NCBI GenBank assembly: GCA_900163555.1
Contig: FUHX01000064.1
Location: forward strand, 1 to 55,200
DNA length: 55,200 bases
Reading direction: 5' to 3'
Source of the DNA: Actinomycetales bacterium JB111
GTDB taxonomy: Bacteria; Actinomycetota; Actinomycetes; Actinomycetales; Actinomycetaceae
Shown: positions 19,951-29,244 of the stretch, in pieces
Layout of the letters: the number at the start of each line of letters is the position of its first letter
Position numbering within the stretch: position 1 is the stretch's first letter
Notes under the pieces: model-generated
The model's database searches: none
What the model saw: only the letters and a program-made list of their open reading frames with translations
What the model was told of the DNA's origin: nothing
Made by a program: the position numbers and the translations under genes

Positions 19951-20898
19951 ATGACCCGGATCGTCGACGTCGCGAACCATGCCGGCGTCTCCACCGCAAC
20001 CGTGTCGCGCGTCCTCAACGGGACCAAGGTCCGCGCGGACCTGGCCGAGGCGGTGCGCAAGTCCGTCGCCGAGCTCGGCTACAGCGCCAACCGGAATGCG
20101 CGGTCCCTGCGCCGTCAGTACAGCGAGGTCATCGCGCTGATCATCCCCGACGTGGAGAACCCCTTCTTCACGTCGGTAGCGCGCGGGGTGGAGGACGTCG
20201 CCCGGGCGGCGGGACTGTCGCTCGTCCTGTGCAACACCGACGACGACGAGGGCAAGGAGAGCAGCTATCTCTCGGTCGCCGAGTCGGAGAACATGGCCGG
20301 AGTCATCCTTGCGCCGGCGGGGCCCTCGCCGGACGTCGAAAGGCTCGCCCGCCGTCTGCGCGCGGTGGTCGTCATCGACCGCAAGGTCCCGGGCGACGTC
20401 GACCAGGTCCTGTTCTCGAACCGCGACTTCGGCGTCCGTGCCACTAAGCAACTGCTCGAGGGCGGCAGTCGGCACGTCGCCTGCATCACCGGTCCCGCGA
20501 CCACCCCGACGGCCGTCGAACGCGCCGACGGATGGCGCGAGACGCTCACCGAGGCCGGTCTCGAACCCGGCCCGCTGGTGCACGCCAACTTCCGGGTCGA
20601 CGGCGGGTACGCCGCGATGCGCGAGCTGCTCGCCGCGAAGACTCCACCCGACGCGGTGCTGGCCACCAACAACCTCGTGGGCGTGGGCGTGCTCAGGGCG
20701 CTGTCAACCTGGGCGGGTCCGTCCGTGGCGGTCGGGATCATCGGCGACCTGCCCTTTGCCACCCACGAGGTCGACGACGTCGCACTGGTCCCGCTCAGCC
20801 CACGCGAGATGGGCGTGCGCGCGGCCCGACTGCTGGTCGACCGGATCTCCGGCACCGCCGAGGAGCCGGCCACGTACTACCTCGATCATTCCCCCTAG
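19951..20898 (+). CDS. LacI-family transcriptional regulator
   Basis: A 315-residue repressor with the family helix-turn-helix and hinge at the N-terminus (IVDVANHAGVSTATVSRVLN, residues 4-23) and a periplasmic-binding-protein-like effector domain (ALIIPDVENPFFTSVARGVE onwards). It probably senses the imported pentose or its phosphate and controls both operator copies that flank it (18173 and 20998). It is encoded 73 bases after the kinase, in the same direction. C-terminal length is slightly short but complete. Confidence 0.92.
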   Translation: MTRIVDVANHAGVSTATVSRVLNGTKVRADLAEAVRKSVAELGYSANRNARSLRRQYSEVIALIIPDVENPFFTSVARGVEDVARAAGLSLVLCNTDDDEGKESSYLSVAESENMAGVILAPAGPSPDVERLARRLRAVVVIDRKVPGDVDQVLFSNRDFGVRATKQLLEGGSRHVACITGPATTPTAVERADGWRETLTEAGLEPGPLVHANFRVDGGYAAMRELLAAKTPPDAVLATNNLVGVGVLRALSTWAGPSVAVGIIGDLPFATHEVDDVALVPLSPREMGVRAARLLVDRISGTAEEPATYYLDHSP

Positions 20899-20960
20899 CC
20901 CCGCGCGCGGGAATCACGGTCACGATTCCGACTCGCCCAGGGACACATGCGTCCACGGGC

Positions 20961-20989
20961 TTGCGTCTTGGTTGACCAGTCAGTAACGT
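20961..20989 (+). promoter_or_regulatory. promoter of the sugar ABC operon
   Basis: TTGCGT (20961-20966), a 17-base spacer and TAACGT (20984-20989) form a plausible promoter 63 bases before the ATPase start. The operator at 20998-21009 begins eight bases after the -10 box, almost the same geometry as at the isomerase promoter. Confidence 0.5.
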
Positions 20990-20997
20990 CCGAGAAA

Positions 20998-21009
20998 GTA
21001 ATCGATTAC
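20998..21009. promoter_or_regulatory. LacI-family operator, copy 2
   Basis: GTAATCGATTAC is a perfect 12-base palindrome with a central CG, matching copy 1 upstream of the isomerase gene at 11 of 12 positions. It sits at the expected transcription start of the transporter operon. Confidence 0.7.
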
Positions 21010-21051
21010 AGCGGCGTGCTTCACGCCGGTGGCTACCAATGGGGGTAGATC

Positions 21052-22641
21052 GTGCAGCTCGACCGCTCCACCGAGAGCACCCCGGTCCTGCAGATGACCG
21101 GGATCGCCAAACGATTCGGCGGCGTCCACGCGCTCAAGGGCGTCGACCTCGAGGTCCGCGCCGGCGAAGTGATGGCCCTGCTGGGGGAGAACGGCGCAGG
21201 AAAGTCCACGCTGATGAACATCCTGGCGGGAGTCGTCACCCCTGACGCCGGAACCATCGTCGTCGGCGGCGAGGAGCGCCACTTCCATGGTCCGTCCGAC
21301 TCGCAGGCTGCCGGAGTGGCGATGATTCACCAGGAGCTCGACCTGGTTCCGGGTACCTCGGTGGCCGACAACATCTTCCTCGGCGCGGAGAAGCGCCGAT
21401 TCGGACTGCTCGACCGTCGCGCCACGGAGCGGGAGACCCGCGAGCTGCTCGCCGAGGTCGGGATCCGTATTCCTCCGAGCCGGCTGGTCGGATCCATGCG
21501 CGTCGGCGAGCAGCAGATGGTCGCGATCGCCAAGGCTCTGCGGTTGAACGCCCGCATCCTCGTGATGGACGAACCCACCTCGGCGCTGTCGGAGACCGAG
21601 GTCGCCCGGCTCTTCGAGATCATCCCGGGCCTTCGACGTCGCGGTGTGGCCATCATCTTCATCTCCCACCGCATGGACGAGATCGCCCAGATCGCCGACC
21701 GCGGCACCGTCATGCGCGACGGCGCGAACGTGGGCTCCTTCGACGTCGCGACCACGGCGCCGGGGGAGGTTATCCGACTGATGATCGGCAAGCCGCTCGA
21801 CCAGGTCTATCCCGATCGCGAGAAGCCCTCGGACGAGGTGCGCCTGCGGCTGCGCGGTCTTGCCCTGGCCAGCGGGCCCGACGCCGCGCGGAGCGAGCCG
21901 CGGGGCATCGACCTCGTCGCCCACCGCGGCGAGGTCGTCGGCCTGGCGGGCCTGCTGGGGGCAGGTCGCAGCGAGCTGCTCGACGCGATCTTCGGCCTGG
22001 GTGGGCGCCGGCTGCGCGGACAGATCGAGATCGACGGGCAACCCGTACGCATCACCTCGCCCCGCCACGCCCTTGCGGCCGGCATCGGCTACGTCCCCGA
22101 GGATCGACGGGCGGCGGGACTCAACATGTTCGGCACCGTCGGCAACAACATCGCCATCGGTGTGCTGCGCAAGCTCGCCACCCTCGGATGGCGTTCGCGG
22201 AGCAAGGAACGCCGTGCCGTGGCCGGTGCGATCGAGACTCTGCACATCAAGACTCACAGCCAGGACACCATCGTGCGCACGCTCTCGGGCGGGAACCAGC
22301 AGAAGGTCGTCTTCGGCCGCTACCTGCTGCGGGAGCCGCGGGTGCTTCTGCTGGACGAACCCACGCGCGGCGTCGACGTCGGCGCCAAATCCGAGATCTA
22401 CCGTCTGCTCGCTCGGCTCTCCGCCGAGGGCGTCACCGTGCTCATGGCCTCCTCGGAGCTGCCCGAGCTGATCGGCGCCTGCGACCGGATCGTCGTCCTG
22501 AACGAGGGCGCCGTCGTCACCGAGATGCCCGCCGCCGAGGCGAGCGAGGAGAAGTTGCTGGCCGCGGCCGGCATGGAACGCGGGGAGCCGGTCATGGCCG
22601 GAAGTCCGTCGATCAACCACGAGCACGGGGAGCACGCATGA
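21052..22641 (+). CDS. sugar ABC transporter ATPase (RbsA/XylG type, two domains)
   Basis: A 529-residue fused double nucleotide-binding protein of the CUT2 class, which uses one polypeptide with two ABC domains for pentoses and other monosaccharides. The first domain has LLGENGAGKST, VGEQQMVAIAKAL and LVMDEPTSAL. The second has the degenerate P-loop LLGAGRSEL usual for this class, then LSGGNQQKVVFGRYL and LLLDEPTRGVDVGAK. The GTG at 21052 follows GGGGGTAG. The stop overlaps the permease start (ATGA at 22638-22641). Confidence 0.94.
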   Translation: MQLDRSTESTPVLQMTGIAKRFGGVHALKGVDLEVRAGEVMALLGENGAGKSTLMNILAGVVTPDAGTIVVGGEERHFHGPSDSQAAGVAMIHQELDLVPGTSVADNIFLGAEKRRFGLLDRRATERETRELLAEVGIRIPPSRLVGSMRVGEQQMVAIAKALRLNARILVMDEPTSALSETEVARLFEIIPGLRRRGVAIIFISHRMDEIAQIADRGTVMRDGANVGSFDVATTAPGEVIRLMIGKPLDQVYPDREKPSDEVRLRLRGLALASGPDAARSEPRGIDLVAHRGEVVGLAGLLGAGRSELLDAIFGLGGRRLRGQIEIDGQPVRITSPRHALAAGIGYVPEDRRAAGLNMFGTVGNNIAIGVLRKLATLGWRSRSKERRAVAGAIETLHIKTHSQDTIVRTLSGGNQQKVVFGRYLLREPRVLLLDEPTRGVDVGAKSEIYRLLARLSAEGVTVLMASSELPELIGACDRIVVLNEGAVVTEMPAAEASEEKLLAAAGMERGEPVMAGSPSINHEHGEHA

Positions 22642-23711
22642 ACAAGACGACGACGGTGGCCACATCCACCACCACATCGGCCACGACGCCGCCGGCCGCT
22701 CCCGCGCCCGGGACCGAGCAGCGTCGGCACCGATTCCAGATCCCGGAGAAGTTCTTCGCGCTCCAGAGCTATGTCGCCCTGGTGCTGGTCTTCCTGGCTG
22801 CGATCGCGTTCTCCCCTCGCCGCAACGGCGAGATCGTCTTCGTCAACAGCGAGAACCTGCTCAACATCGTTCGCGCAACCTCCGAGATCGTCATCATCGC
22901 CATCGGGATGACGTTCGTCATCATCATCGCCGGCATCGACCTGTCCGTCGGCTCGGTGCTTGGACTGTGCGCCACAGGCTCGGCCAGCCTGCTCATGGTC
23001 AACCAGATGGGCGTGCTGCCCACCGTCCTCATCATCCTGGCCATCGGGGCAGCCTTCGGCGCCGCCCAAGGGCTGATCACCGCCAAGCTTGGCATCCAGG
23101 CCTTCATCGTCACCCTGGCCGGTCTGCAGATCGCCCGCGGGCTCGCCCGCATCTGGTCCGGCGGCCAAGGCATCCCCATCGCCTACGGCGACGGACCCGG
23201 CACCGCTCCCGATGCATTCGCGCTGCTCAACTCGCGCACCTTCAACGGGACCGTCCCGATCCCGGCGCTCATCTTCGCGGCCGTGGCGATCATTGCCATC
23301 CTCGTCATCCGCAACACGGTCTTCGGCCGGCAGATCTACGCCCTCGGCGGCAACGAGCGCGCCGCCCGGCTCTCGGGCGTGCCGGTCGTCCGCGTGAAGA
23401 TCATCGTCTTCGCGATCTGTGGGCTGCTCGCCGCCCTGGCAGGAATCATCCAGGCCGGCCAGCTCAACCAGGGCAGTCCCAACGCCGGCATCGGCTACGA
23501 GCTCGACGCCATCGCGGCCGTCGTCATCGGTGGCACCAGCCTCATGGGCGGCGTGGGGACGGTCGCCGGCACCGTCGCCGGTGCGCTGCTCATCGGTGTC
23601 CTCAAGAACATCCTCGCGCTCAACAACGTCGACTCCAACATCCAGCTCCTCATCACCGGAGCAATCATCATCGTCGCGGCTGGGATCCAGACCTTCCGCG
23701 CCCGTAGTTAA
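22638..23711 (+). CDS. sugar ABC transporter permease (RbsC type)
   Basis: A 357-residue CUT2 permease with about nine or ten membrane segments after a Thr/Ala/Pro-rich N-terminal tail of about 40 residues. Family motifs are IGMTFVIIIAGIDLSVGSVL, the loop ALGGNERAARLSGVPV and the late IAAVVIGGTSLMGG. The start is the ATG overlapping the ATPase stop. The binding-protein gene follows after 14 bases. Confidence 0.93.
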   Translation: MNKTTTVATSTTTSATTPPAAPAPGTEQRRHRFQIPEKFFALQSYVALVLVFLAAIAFSPRRNGEIVFVNSENLLNIVRATSEIVIIAIGMTFVIIIAGIDLSVGSVLGLCATGSASLLMVNQMGVLPTVLIILAIGAAFGAAQGLITAKLGIQAFIVTLAGLQIARGLARIWSGGQGIPIAYGDGPGTAPDAFALLNSRTFNGTVPIPALIFAAVAIIAILVIRNTVFGRQIYALGGNERAARLSGVPVVRVKIIVFAICGLLAALAGIIQAGQLNQGSPNAGIGYELDAIAAVVIGGTSLMGGVGTVAGTVAGALLIGVLKNILALNNVDSNIQLLITGAIIIVAAGIQTFRARS

Positions 23712-23725
23712 CAGGAGGCAGGACC

Positions 23726-24775
23726 ATGACCAACTCACGCATGCTTAGCGGTCGCCGTCGATCGCTCGCCATCGCGTCCGCCGCACTCATCATGCTCACC
23801 GCGGCGTGCGGTACGGAGTCCGACGCGCCCGGCGTCGGGGACGACGAGGCCGGATCAGGCGGGTCAGGAGGCTCGGGCGGAGAATGCCTGGGCGCCGACG
23901 GCGAATACCTCATCGGGATGAGCCAGGCCAACGTCGCCGAGCCCTACCGCCAGCAGATGGACGATGACATCCGCGCCGCGGCCGAGGGGATCGACCAGTT
24001 CGAGGTCGTCTTCGCCGACGCCGCCCAGGACAACGCCCAGCAGGTCTCCGACGTCGAGAACTTCCTCACCCAGGGCATCGACCTGCTCATCATCAGCCCC
24101 AACGAGGCGGCCCCGCTCACCGCCGTCGTCGAACGTGCCTTCAACGAGGGGATCCCTGTCATCGTCCTCGACCGTCGCATCGAGGGAGACACCTACACGC
24201 AGTACATCGGGGCCGACAACTTCGAGATCGGCCGGGCGGCCGGAGAGTACGTGGCCACCGAGCTGCTGCCCGACGGCGGCAACGTCGCCGAGATCGCCGG
24301 CCTGCCCGGTTCGACGCCGGCCCAGGAGCGGGCGGACGGCTTCCGCGAGGGGATCGCCGGCAACGACGGTATCGAGATCATCGCGGAGGGCACCGGCGAC
24401 TGGCTGCGCGAGCTGGGTCAGAGCCAGGCCGAGGGCATCCTCCAGGCCAACGCCGACATCGACGTCTTCTACGCGCACAACGACCCCATGGCCGAGGGCG
24501 CCTACCTGGCTGCCCAAGCCGCAGGACGCGACGGCGAGATCGAGTTCGTGGGGATCGACGGCCTGCCGATCCCCTCGGGAGGCATCCGTGCCGTCGAGGA
24601 CGAGCGGCTCTCGGCGACCTTCGTCTACCCGACCGGCGGCCGTGAGGCCATCGAGACCGCCGAGGAGATCCTCATCGGGTGCGGGGAGGTCGACCAGGAG
24701 CAGATCCTCGAGACCCAGCTCGTGACCCTCGACAACGCTGCCGACGTCTACGCAGAGCTCGGCGGCGAGGACTGA
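23726..24775 (+). CDS. sugar ABC transporter substrate-binding lipoprotein (RbsB type)
   Basis: A 349-residue periplasmic-binding-protein-like lipoprotein. Lipobox LTAAC places the acylated Cys near residue 29, followed by a Gly/Ser-rich linker (about 40-52). The binding domain starts [20 protein letters not shown] and contains [20 protein letters not shown] and VIVLDRRI, usual for the ribose/galactose/fructose-binding group. Together with RbsA- and RbsC-like partners it forms a full monosaccharide importer. Ligand inferred from context: a pentofuranose released outside the cell by the next gene's product. Confidence 0.92.
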   Translation: MTNSRMLSGRRRSLAIASAALIMLTAACGTESDAPGVGDDEAGSGGSGGSGGECLGADGEYLIGMSQANVAEPYRQQMDDDIRAAAEGIDQFEVVFADAAQDNAQQVSDVENFLTQGIDLLIISPNEAAPLTAVVERAFNEGIPVIVLDRRIEGDTYTQYIGADNFEIGRAAGEYVATELLPDGGNVAEIAGLPGSTPAQERADGFREGIAGNDGIEIIAEGTGDWLRELGQSQAEGILQANADIDVFYAHNDPMAEGAYLAAQAAGRDGEIEFVGIDGLPIPSGGIRAVEDERLSATFVYPTGGREAIETAEEILIGCGEVDQEQILETQLVTLDNAADVYAELGGED

Positions 24776-24791
24776 TCCCAGCCCATCCCGA

Positions 24792-24821
24792 GGCGGGGCC
24801 GACGTCGACGTCGGCCCCGCC
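24792..24821 (+). terminator. perfect 30-base palindrome, terminator-like
   Basis: GGCGGGGCCGACGTC (24792-24806) is followed directly by its reverse complement (24807-24821). The T-run is absent. It lies between the binding-protein gene and the secreted enzyme, so it may reduce readthrough or stabilise the transporter mRNA. The rest of 24822-24980 shows no further operator copy, only the AAGGAGG ribosome site at 24974-24980. Confidence 0.6.
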
Positions 24822-24980
24822 CCTCCCGGGTCAGCACCCGGCGGGTGCCTACGCGCACCTGGTCCCGGTGCCCACCCGCACCCAGTCCTGCCCTCGCGCA
24901 CCCGAACCGGATGCTCGGACAGGCATCACCGCAGTCAACCCCTTCGACACCGAACGACGACGTTCCGACCAAGGAGGACC

Positions 24981-27900
24981 ATGATGTCCGCGTACCACCA
25001 TGCCCCGGGAGCGAGGCGACGAGGTCCGTTCAGGACAGCGCTCGCCGTCGCCGGGGGCATCGCCCTGCTGGCACCCGCCGCAGCCACGGCTGCACCGGGT
25101 GAAGGTCCGGCCGCCGGGGCGGCCCCGACCGACCTGACGACCCATCTCGCCCAGGAGCCCGCGCCCGACGACGGTGACATCGCGGCACCCGGCATCGGCA
25201 CGGTCGGCCTCGAGACCTACGAGCGCCTCGACCTGCTGCCCGAGCTGACCACCGGCGTGGAGACGCTGCAGTTCTCCAGCTTCGACCGCACCGGCGGGAA
25301 CAACGACGGGTTCCAGGGCACGTACTCCTGCCTGCGCGAGTCCGAGGCGGGCTGCGTGATCGCCGAGGACACGGGTGCCGGCGAGATCGGATCGATCTGG
25401 TTCACCTGGAACGGCGGCGACGTCACGGGCGCCGGCAACATCCTCATCGAGCTCGACGGCGAGGTGGTCCTGGACGCTCCGCTGCAGGAGGTGGTCGACG
25501 GGGAGCAGGGTGACCCCTTCACCTACCCGCTGGTCGCCAACGCGGACCAGAGCTCGGGCGGCGTCTACATCAAGGTCCCCATGGCCTACGCCGAGTCCAT
25601 GCGCGTGACGACGACGAACAACCCGTTCTTCTACATCCTCACGCACCGGTCCTTCCCGAGCGCCGACGGTGTCGAGACCTTCGACCCCACCGATCCACAG
25701 ACCGAGCTGGTCGAGCGCGCACAGACATGGGGGACCGAGGACCCCAAGCCGGCGCACGAGGAGGCCACCACGGCAGACGCCGATCTGACCGGACTCGCCC
25801 CGGGGGAGTCGGTACGTATCGCGGACCTGAGCGGCGCCGGGGTCATCGATGAGATGGCGCTGCAGCTGCCGCAGGTCGTGGCTCCGCCGACGACCGGAGA
25901 GTCGCTCTGGGACGACGGCCGCGCGTTCACCGGTTCGACGACCTTCACGATGGCCATCGACCCCGACAACGAGGGCGTCGAGCTCACCCGCCGCTGGGAC
26001 TCCACCTCGGGCAACCAGCACGCGACGATCACCGTCGACGGCGAGCCGGCGGGCGAGTGGGAGCCCGTCGCGGGCAACCCCGGCCAGTGGAGCGACCAGA
26101 CGGTCGAGATCCCCGCCGAGCTGACGGCCGGCCGCAGCGAGATCACGGTGACCAACACCTTCGTCGCCGCGACCATCGACTTCAACGAGTTCCGCTACTG
26201 GGCCGACTCCATGGTCGACGGTGAGCTCGTGCGCACCGACGAGCTCGACGTCGGGAACAGCGAGGAGGCACTCGCCAGCGAGGCCGCCCACGGGTACGAG
26301 ATCGACGGCCAGCGGTGGGAGGGCGCGCACACGTACGCCTACCCCAGCGAGATCGACGACGAGGAGGAGATCCTCGCCTCCAACGAGCTTCTCCGCGACC
26401 TGCGCGTGCAGATGACCTTCGACGGCGTGCAGACCGTCGACGCGCCGTTGGGCGAGTTCTTCGGCTCGGGGCTCGGCGAGGCCGACGTCCGCGCGTTGAT
26501 GTACTCGATGGAGACCGGGGACGACGGGTGGTACACGTCCTGGTGGCCCATGCCGTTCGCGGAGTCGGCGACCATCGACATCGTCAACACCTCGACCCAG
26601 ACCGTCGAGGTCGGCAGCGCCACGGTCACCTCCCACGCCGACGCCGCGATCGCCGACCAGCTGACTGCCGAGAACCCCACCATCGGGTACTTCCAGGCCG
26701 AGAGCCGACTGGGGGAGACCGTCGCCGGACAGGACTGGTCCTTCCTCGACACCACCGGTGTCGGTCACTTCGTCGGTGTCAACCACACGATGATCGGCCA
26801 CATCGAGGTCGGAAACGTGCGCAACTACCTCGAGGGTGACGAGAGGGTGTTTGTCGACGGCTCGCGCTCGCCGCAGCTGCACGGCACAGGCTCGGAGGAC
26901 TTCTACAACGGCGGCTGGTACTTCAACCGTGACGAGTTCTCCGCACCGATGAACGGAGCCCCCACCCAGCAGGCGGGGATGCTCGACTGCGAGTTCCAGT
27001 GCGACTCCGCCTACCGTTTGATGATCGCCGAGTCTGTGAGCTTCGGATCCGATATCGAGTTCGGTATCGAGCCGGGCTCGACGGCGTCCGATCCCGCTCT
27101 CTACGGCTCGACCGCCTTCTGGTACGGGCACCAGGGCGTGAGCAACCTCCGGATCAGCGACCGGGTCGACGTCGGCTCCGCCGAGAGCGAGGCCGCCCAC
27201 GGCTACACCGGCGGGGGCGAGGTTGAGGAACTGACCGCCACCTTCGAGGGGGTGCACAACCCGCCGTCCTTCACCGACGACCTCAGGGCGAGCACGGAGG
27301 TGATCTCCTTCGACGTGGCGGTCGCCGAGGCCAATGACGGAGTGTGGCTGCGCCGGACGAGCGACCAGACGGCCGGCTACCAGTCGGTCCAGGTCAGCAT
27401 CGACGGGGTCGACGTCGGTGTGTGGCTGCAGCCTCTCGCCAACGAGACGCACCGCTGGCTGGACGACAGCTTCATCGTCCCGGCCGACCTCAGCCAAGGC
27501 ACGGACGGGAGCATGCACGTCGTCCTCACCCCGGTCGAGGATGCGCCGGCCTGGTCGGCGGCGAGCTACGAGGTCGCCTCGATCGTCACACCGGTCGCGG
27601 ACAGCACCCCGCCGTCCGCACCCGGCACCGTGACGGCCGAAGGACTGGACACGAACGCCATCGAGGTCACCTGGGACGCGGCCACCGACGATATCGGTGT
27701 CGCCCACTACGAGGTCTACGCCTCGACCACCGCCGGCTTCGAGCCCGGCGAGGACTCGTTGCTCACGACCACCTCGAGCCTCAACATCCGCCACGACGGC
27801 ATCGGGCTCGGCGAGGAGTGGTTCTACCGCGTGCGTGCGGTCGATGTCGGTGGCAACACCGGTGAGTTCTCCGACGAGGCCATAGCGACGAGCGGCTCGA

Positions 27901-29042
27901 CGTTCCGCATCGAGGCCGAGTCCATGGAGGTCGTCGCCAGCGACGCCGATGCGGTGAGGCAGGGCAACTGCTGCGGGCCGGACTGGTCGGGCGGGGCCCA
28001 GCTCTGGTTCAAGGCCACCGACGTGGGGCAGTCCGTCACGCTTGCCTTCGACGTGCCCGGCGACGGGACGTACGACCTGTCCGGCGTCTTCTCCCAGGCC
28101 GGTGACTTCGGGGTCGTCGAGATCCTCAGCGGCGACGCCGTCCTCGGCGATCCGGTCGACCTGTACGGGTCGAGCGGCGTGACCGTCACCGATCCCGCCG
28201 ACCTCGGCACCGTCGAGCTCACCGAGGGAACCAACGAACTGACCGTCCGGGTCACGGGCCAGAATGACGCGTCCCGCGGCTACTACGTCGGTATCGACTA
28301 CTTCGAGATCGCCCAGGCCGTCGAGCCGCCGGTGGACCCGGACCCGGAGCCTGTCCCGCCCACGCCGGGCCGCGGTTTCTTCCTCAACGACGGATGGGAC
28401 GGTCGGGCGGACCACGAGTTCTCCTTCGGTCGTCGCGGCGACACCGTGCTCGTGGGTGACTGGGACGGCGACGGCGCGGACACGTTCGCGGTGCGCCGCG
28501 GGAACGCCTTCTTCCTGACCAACTCCCTGTACGGCGGTGACGCGGACGTCGAGCTGCGGTTCGGTCGCGCCTCCGACGAGGTGCTGGTGGGCGACTGGGA
28601 CGGCGACGGGGTGGACTCGTTCGCCGTCCGCCGCGGCAACGCGTACTTCCTGTCCAACAGCCATGAGTCGGGCTGGGCGGATGTCGAGCTGAGGTACGGC
28701 CGCGCCGGCGACACGGTGCTCGTGGGCGACTGGGACGCGGACGGGGTGGACACGTTCGCCGTGCGCCGCGGGGACACCTACTTCCTGTCCAACAGCCATG
28801 AGTCGGGCTGGGCGGACGTGGAGCTGTCCTACGGCCGGGCGAGCGACCAGGTGCTCGTCGGCGACTGGGACGGCGACGGCGTCGACACCTTCGGTGTGCG
28901 CCGCGGCAACCAGTACCTGGTCTCCAACAGCCTCACCGGTGGCTGGGCCGACCAGGACGTGCGCTATGGCCGCGCCGGCGACGACGTGTTCGTCGGCGAC
29001 TGGGACGGCAACGGCACCGACACCCTCGGTATCCGGAGATAG
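24981..29042 (+). CDS. secreted multidomain DUF2961 (GH172) glycoside hydrolase
   Basis: A 1353-residue exported enzyme. Residues 1-38 are a signal peptide (cleavage near ATAA). Residues about 75-720 are the DUF2961 region, now family GH172, whose members are alpha-D-fructofuranosidases and exo-D-arabinofuranosidases. Landmarks are [40 protein letters not shown], and [20 protein letters not shown] followed by [13 protein letters not shown]. Glu618 and Glu639 are candidate catalytic residues, 21 apart as in the studied bifidobacterial enzyme (from memory). A second beta-rich domain follows (about 735-870), then fibronectin type III (876-972), a CBM6/35-like domain beginning IEAESME (975-1113), a Pro-rich linker, and five 45-residue repeats (1149-1353). 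AAGGAGG precedes the ATG. Function as D-arabinofuranosidase is inferred from its operon neighbours. Confidence 0.85.
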   Translation: MMSAYHHAPGARRRGPFRTALAVAGGIALLAPAAATAAPGEGPAAGAAPTDLTTHLAQEPAPDDGDIAAPGIGTVGLETYERLDLLPELTTGVETLQFSSFDRTGGNNDGFQGTYSCLRESEAGCVIAEDTGAGEIGSIWFTWNGGDVTGAGNILIELDGEVVLDAPLQEVVDGEQGDPFTYPLVANADQSSGGVYIKVPMAYAESMRVTTTNNPFFYILTHRSFPSADGVETFDPTDPQTELVERAQTWGTEDPKPAHEEATTADADLTGLAPGESVRIADLSGAGVIDEMALQLPQVVAPPTTGESLWDDGRAFTGSTTFTMAIDPDNEGVELTRRWDSTSGNQHATITVDGEPAGEWEPVAGNPGQWSDQTVEIPAELTAGRSEITVTNTFVAATIDFNEFRYWADSMVDGELVRTDELDVGNSEEALASEAAHGYEIDGQRWEGAHTYAYPSEIDDEEEILASNELLRDLRVQMTFDGVQTVDAPLGEFFGSGLGEADVRALMYSMETGDDGWYTSWWPMPFAESATIDIVNTSTQTVEVGSATVTSHADAAIADQLTAENPTIGYFQAESRLGETVAGQDWSFLDTTGVGHFVGVNHTMIGHIEVGNVRNYLEGDERVFVDGSRSPQLHGTGSEDFYNGGWYFNRDEFSAPMNGAPTQQAGMLDCEFQCDSAYRLMIAESVSFGSDIEFGIEPGSTASDPALYGSTAFWYGHQGVSNLRISDRVDVGSAESEAAHGYTGGGEVEELTATFEGVHNPPSFTDDLRASTEVISFDVAVAEANDGVWLRRTSDQTAGYQSVQVSIDGVDVGVWLQPLANETHRWLDDSFIVPADLSQGTDGSMHVVLTPVEDAPAWSAASYEVASIVTPVADSTPPSAPGTVTAEGLDTNAIEVTWDAATDDIGVAHYEVYASTTAGFEPGEDSLLTTTSSLNIRHDGIGLGEEWFYRVRAVDVGGNTGEFSDEAIATSGSTFRIEAESMEVVASDADAVRQGNCCGPDWSGGAQLWFKATDVGQSVTLAFDVPGDGTYDLSGVFSQAGDFGVVEILSGDAVLGDPVDLYGSSGVTVTDPADLGTVELTEGTNELTVRVTGQNDASRGYYVGIDYFEIAQAVEPPVDPDPEPVPPTPGRGFFLNDGWDGRADHEFSFGRRGDTVLVGDWDGDGADTFAVRRGNAFFLTNSLYGGDADVELRFGRASDEVLVGDWDGDGVDSFAVRRGNAYFLSNSHESGWADVELRYGRAGDTVLVGDWDADGVDTFAVRRGDTYFLSNSHESGWADVELSYGRASDQVLVGDWDGDGVDTFGVRRGNQYLVSNSLTGGWADQDVRYGRAGDDVFVGDWDGNGTDTLGIRR
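28425..29039 (+). repeat. coding repeat: five 45-residue FG-GAP-like units
   Basis: Units of 135 bases encode the pattern [FY][18 protein letters not shown] followed by [15 protein letters not shown]. Four are full length; the fifth stops after DTLGIRR at the protein end. The DxDGDGxD core resembles calcium-binding FG-GAP/dockerin-like loops. The same module ends the protein at 42075-45656. Confidence 0.85.
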
Positions 29043-29054
29043 CCGCAGCGAGTG

Positions 29055-29100
29055 ACGAATGAGCGCCGGCCGGTCAGGAGACCGGCCGGCGCTCATTCGT
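29055..29100 (+). terminator. terminator after the GH172 gene
   Basis: Two 20-base arms (29055-29074 and 29081-29100) pair perfectly around the loop CAGGAG, directly downstream of the stop codon. The downstream run is only TTCGG-like, so termination relies on the long stem. Confidence 0.75.
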
Positions 29101-29244
29101 TCGGCCGGCTTCTGCGCGTTCGTCGAGCAGCAGGTCCACGAGCGGAGTTCACTCCTGTCGACGACCCGTCGCTCATCCTTCGTGAGTCGATGTCGGAGAG
29201 GACGACCGCTTCGTGCAGGCACTCGGCCCCGTAGGCTCGCTGTC

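Noticed and set aside
18951-24775. Plain ribose operon
   Set aside because: Possible for kinase and importer alone, but no rbsD is present, and the D-arabinose-5-phosphate isomerase and GH172 enzyme have no place in ribose use.
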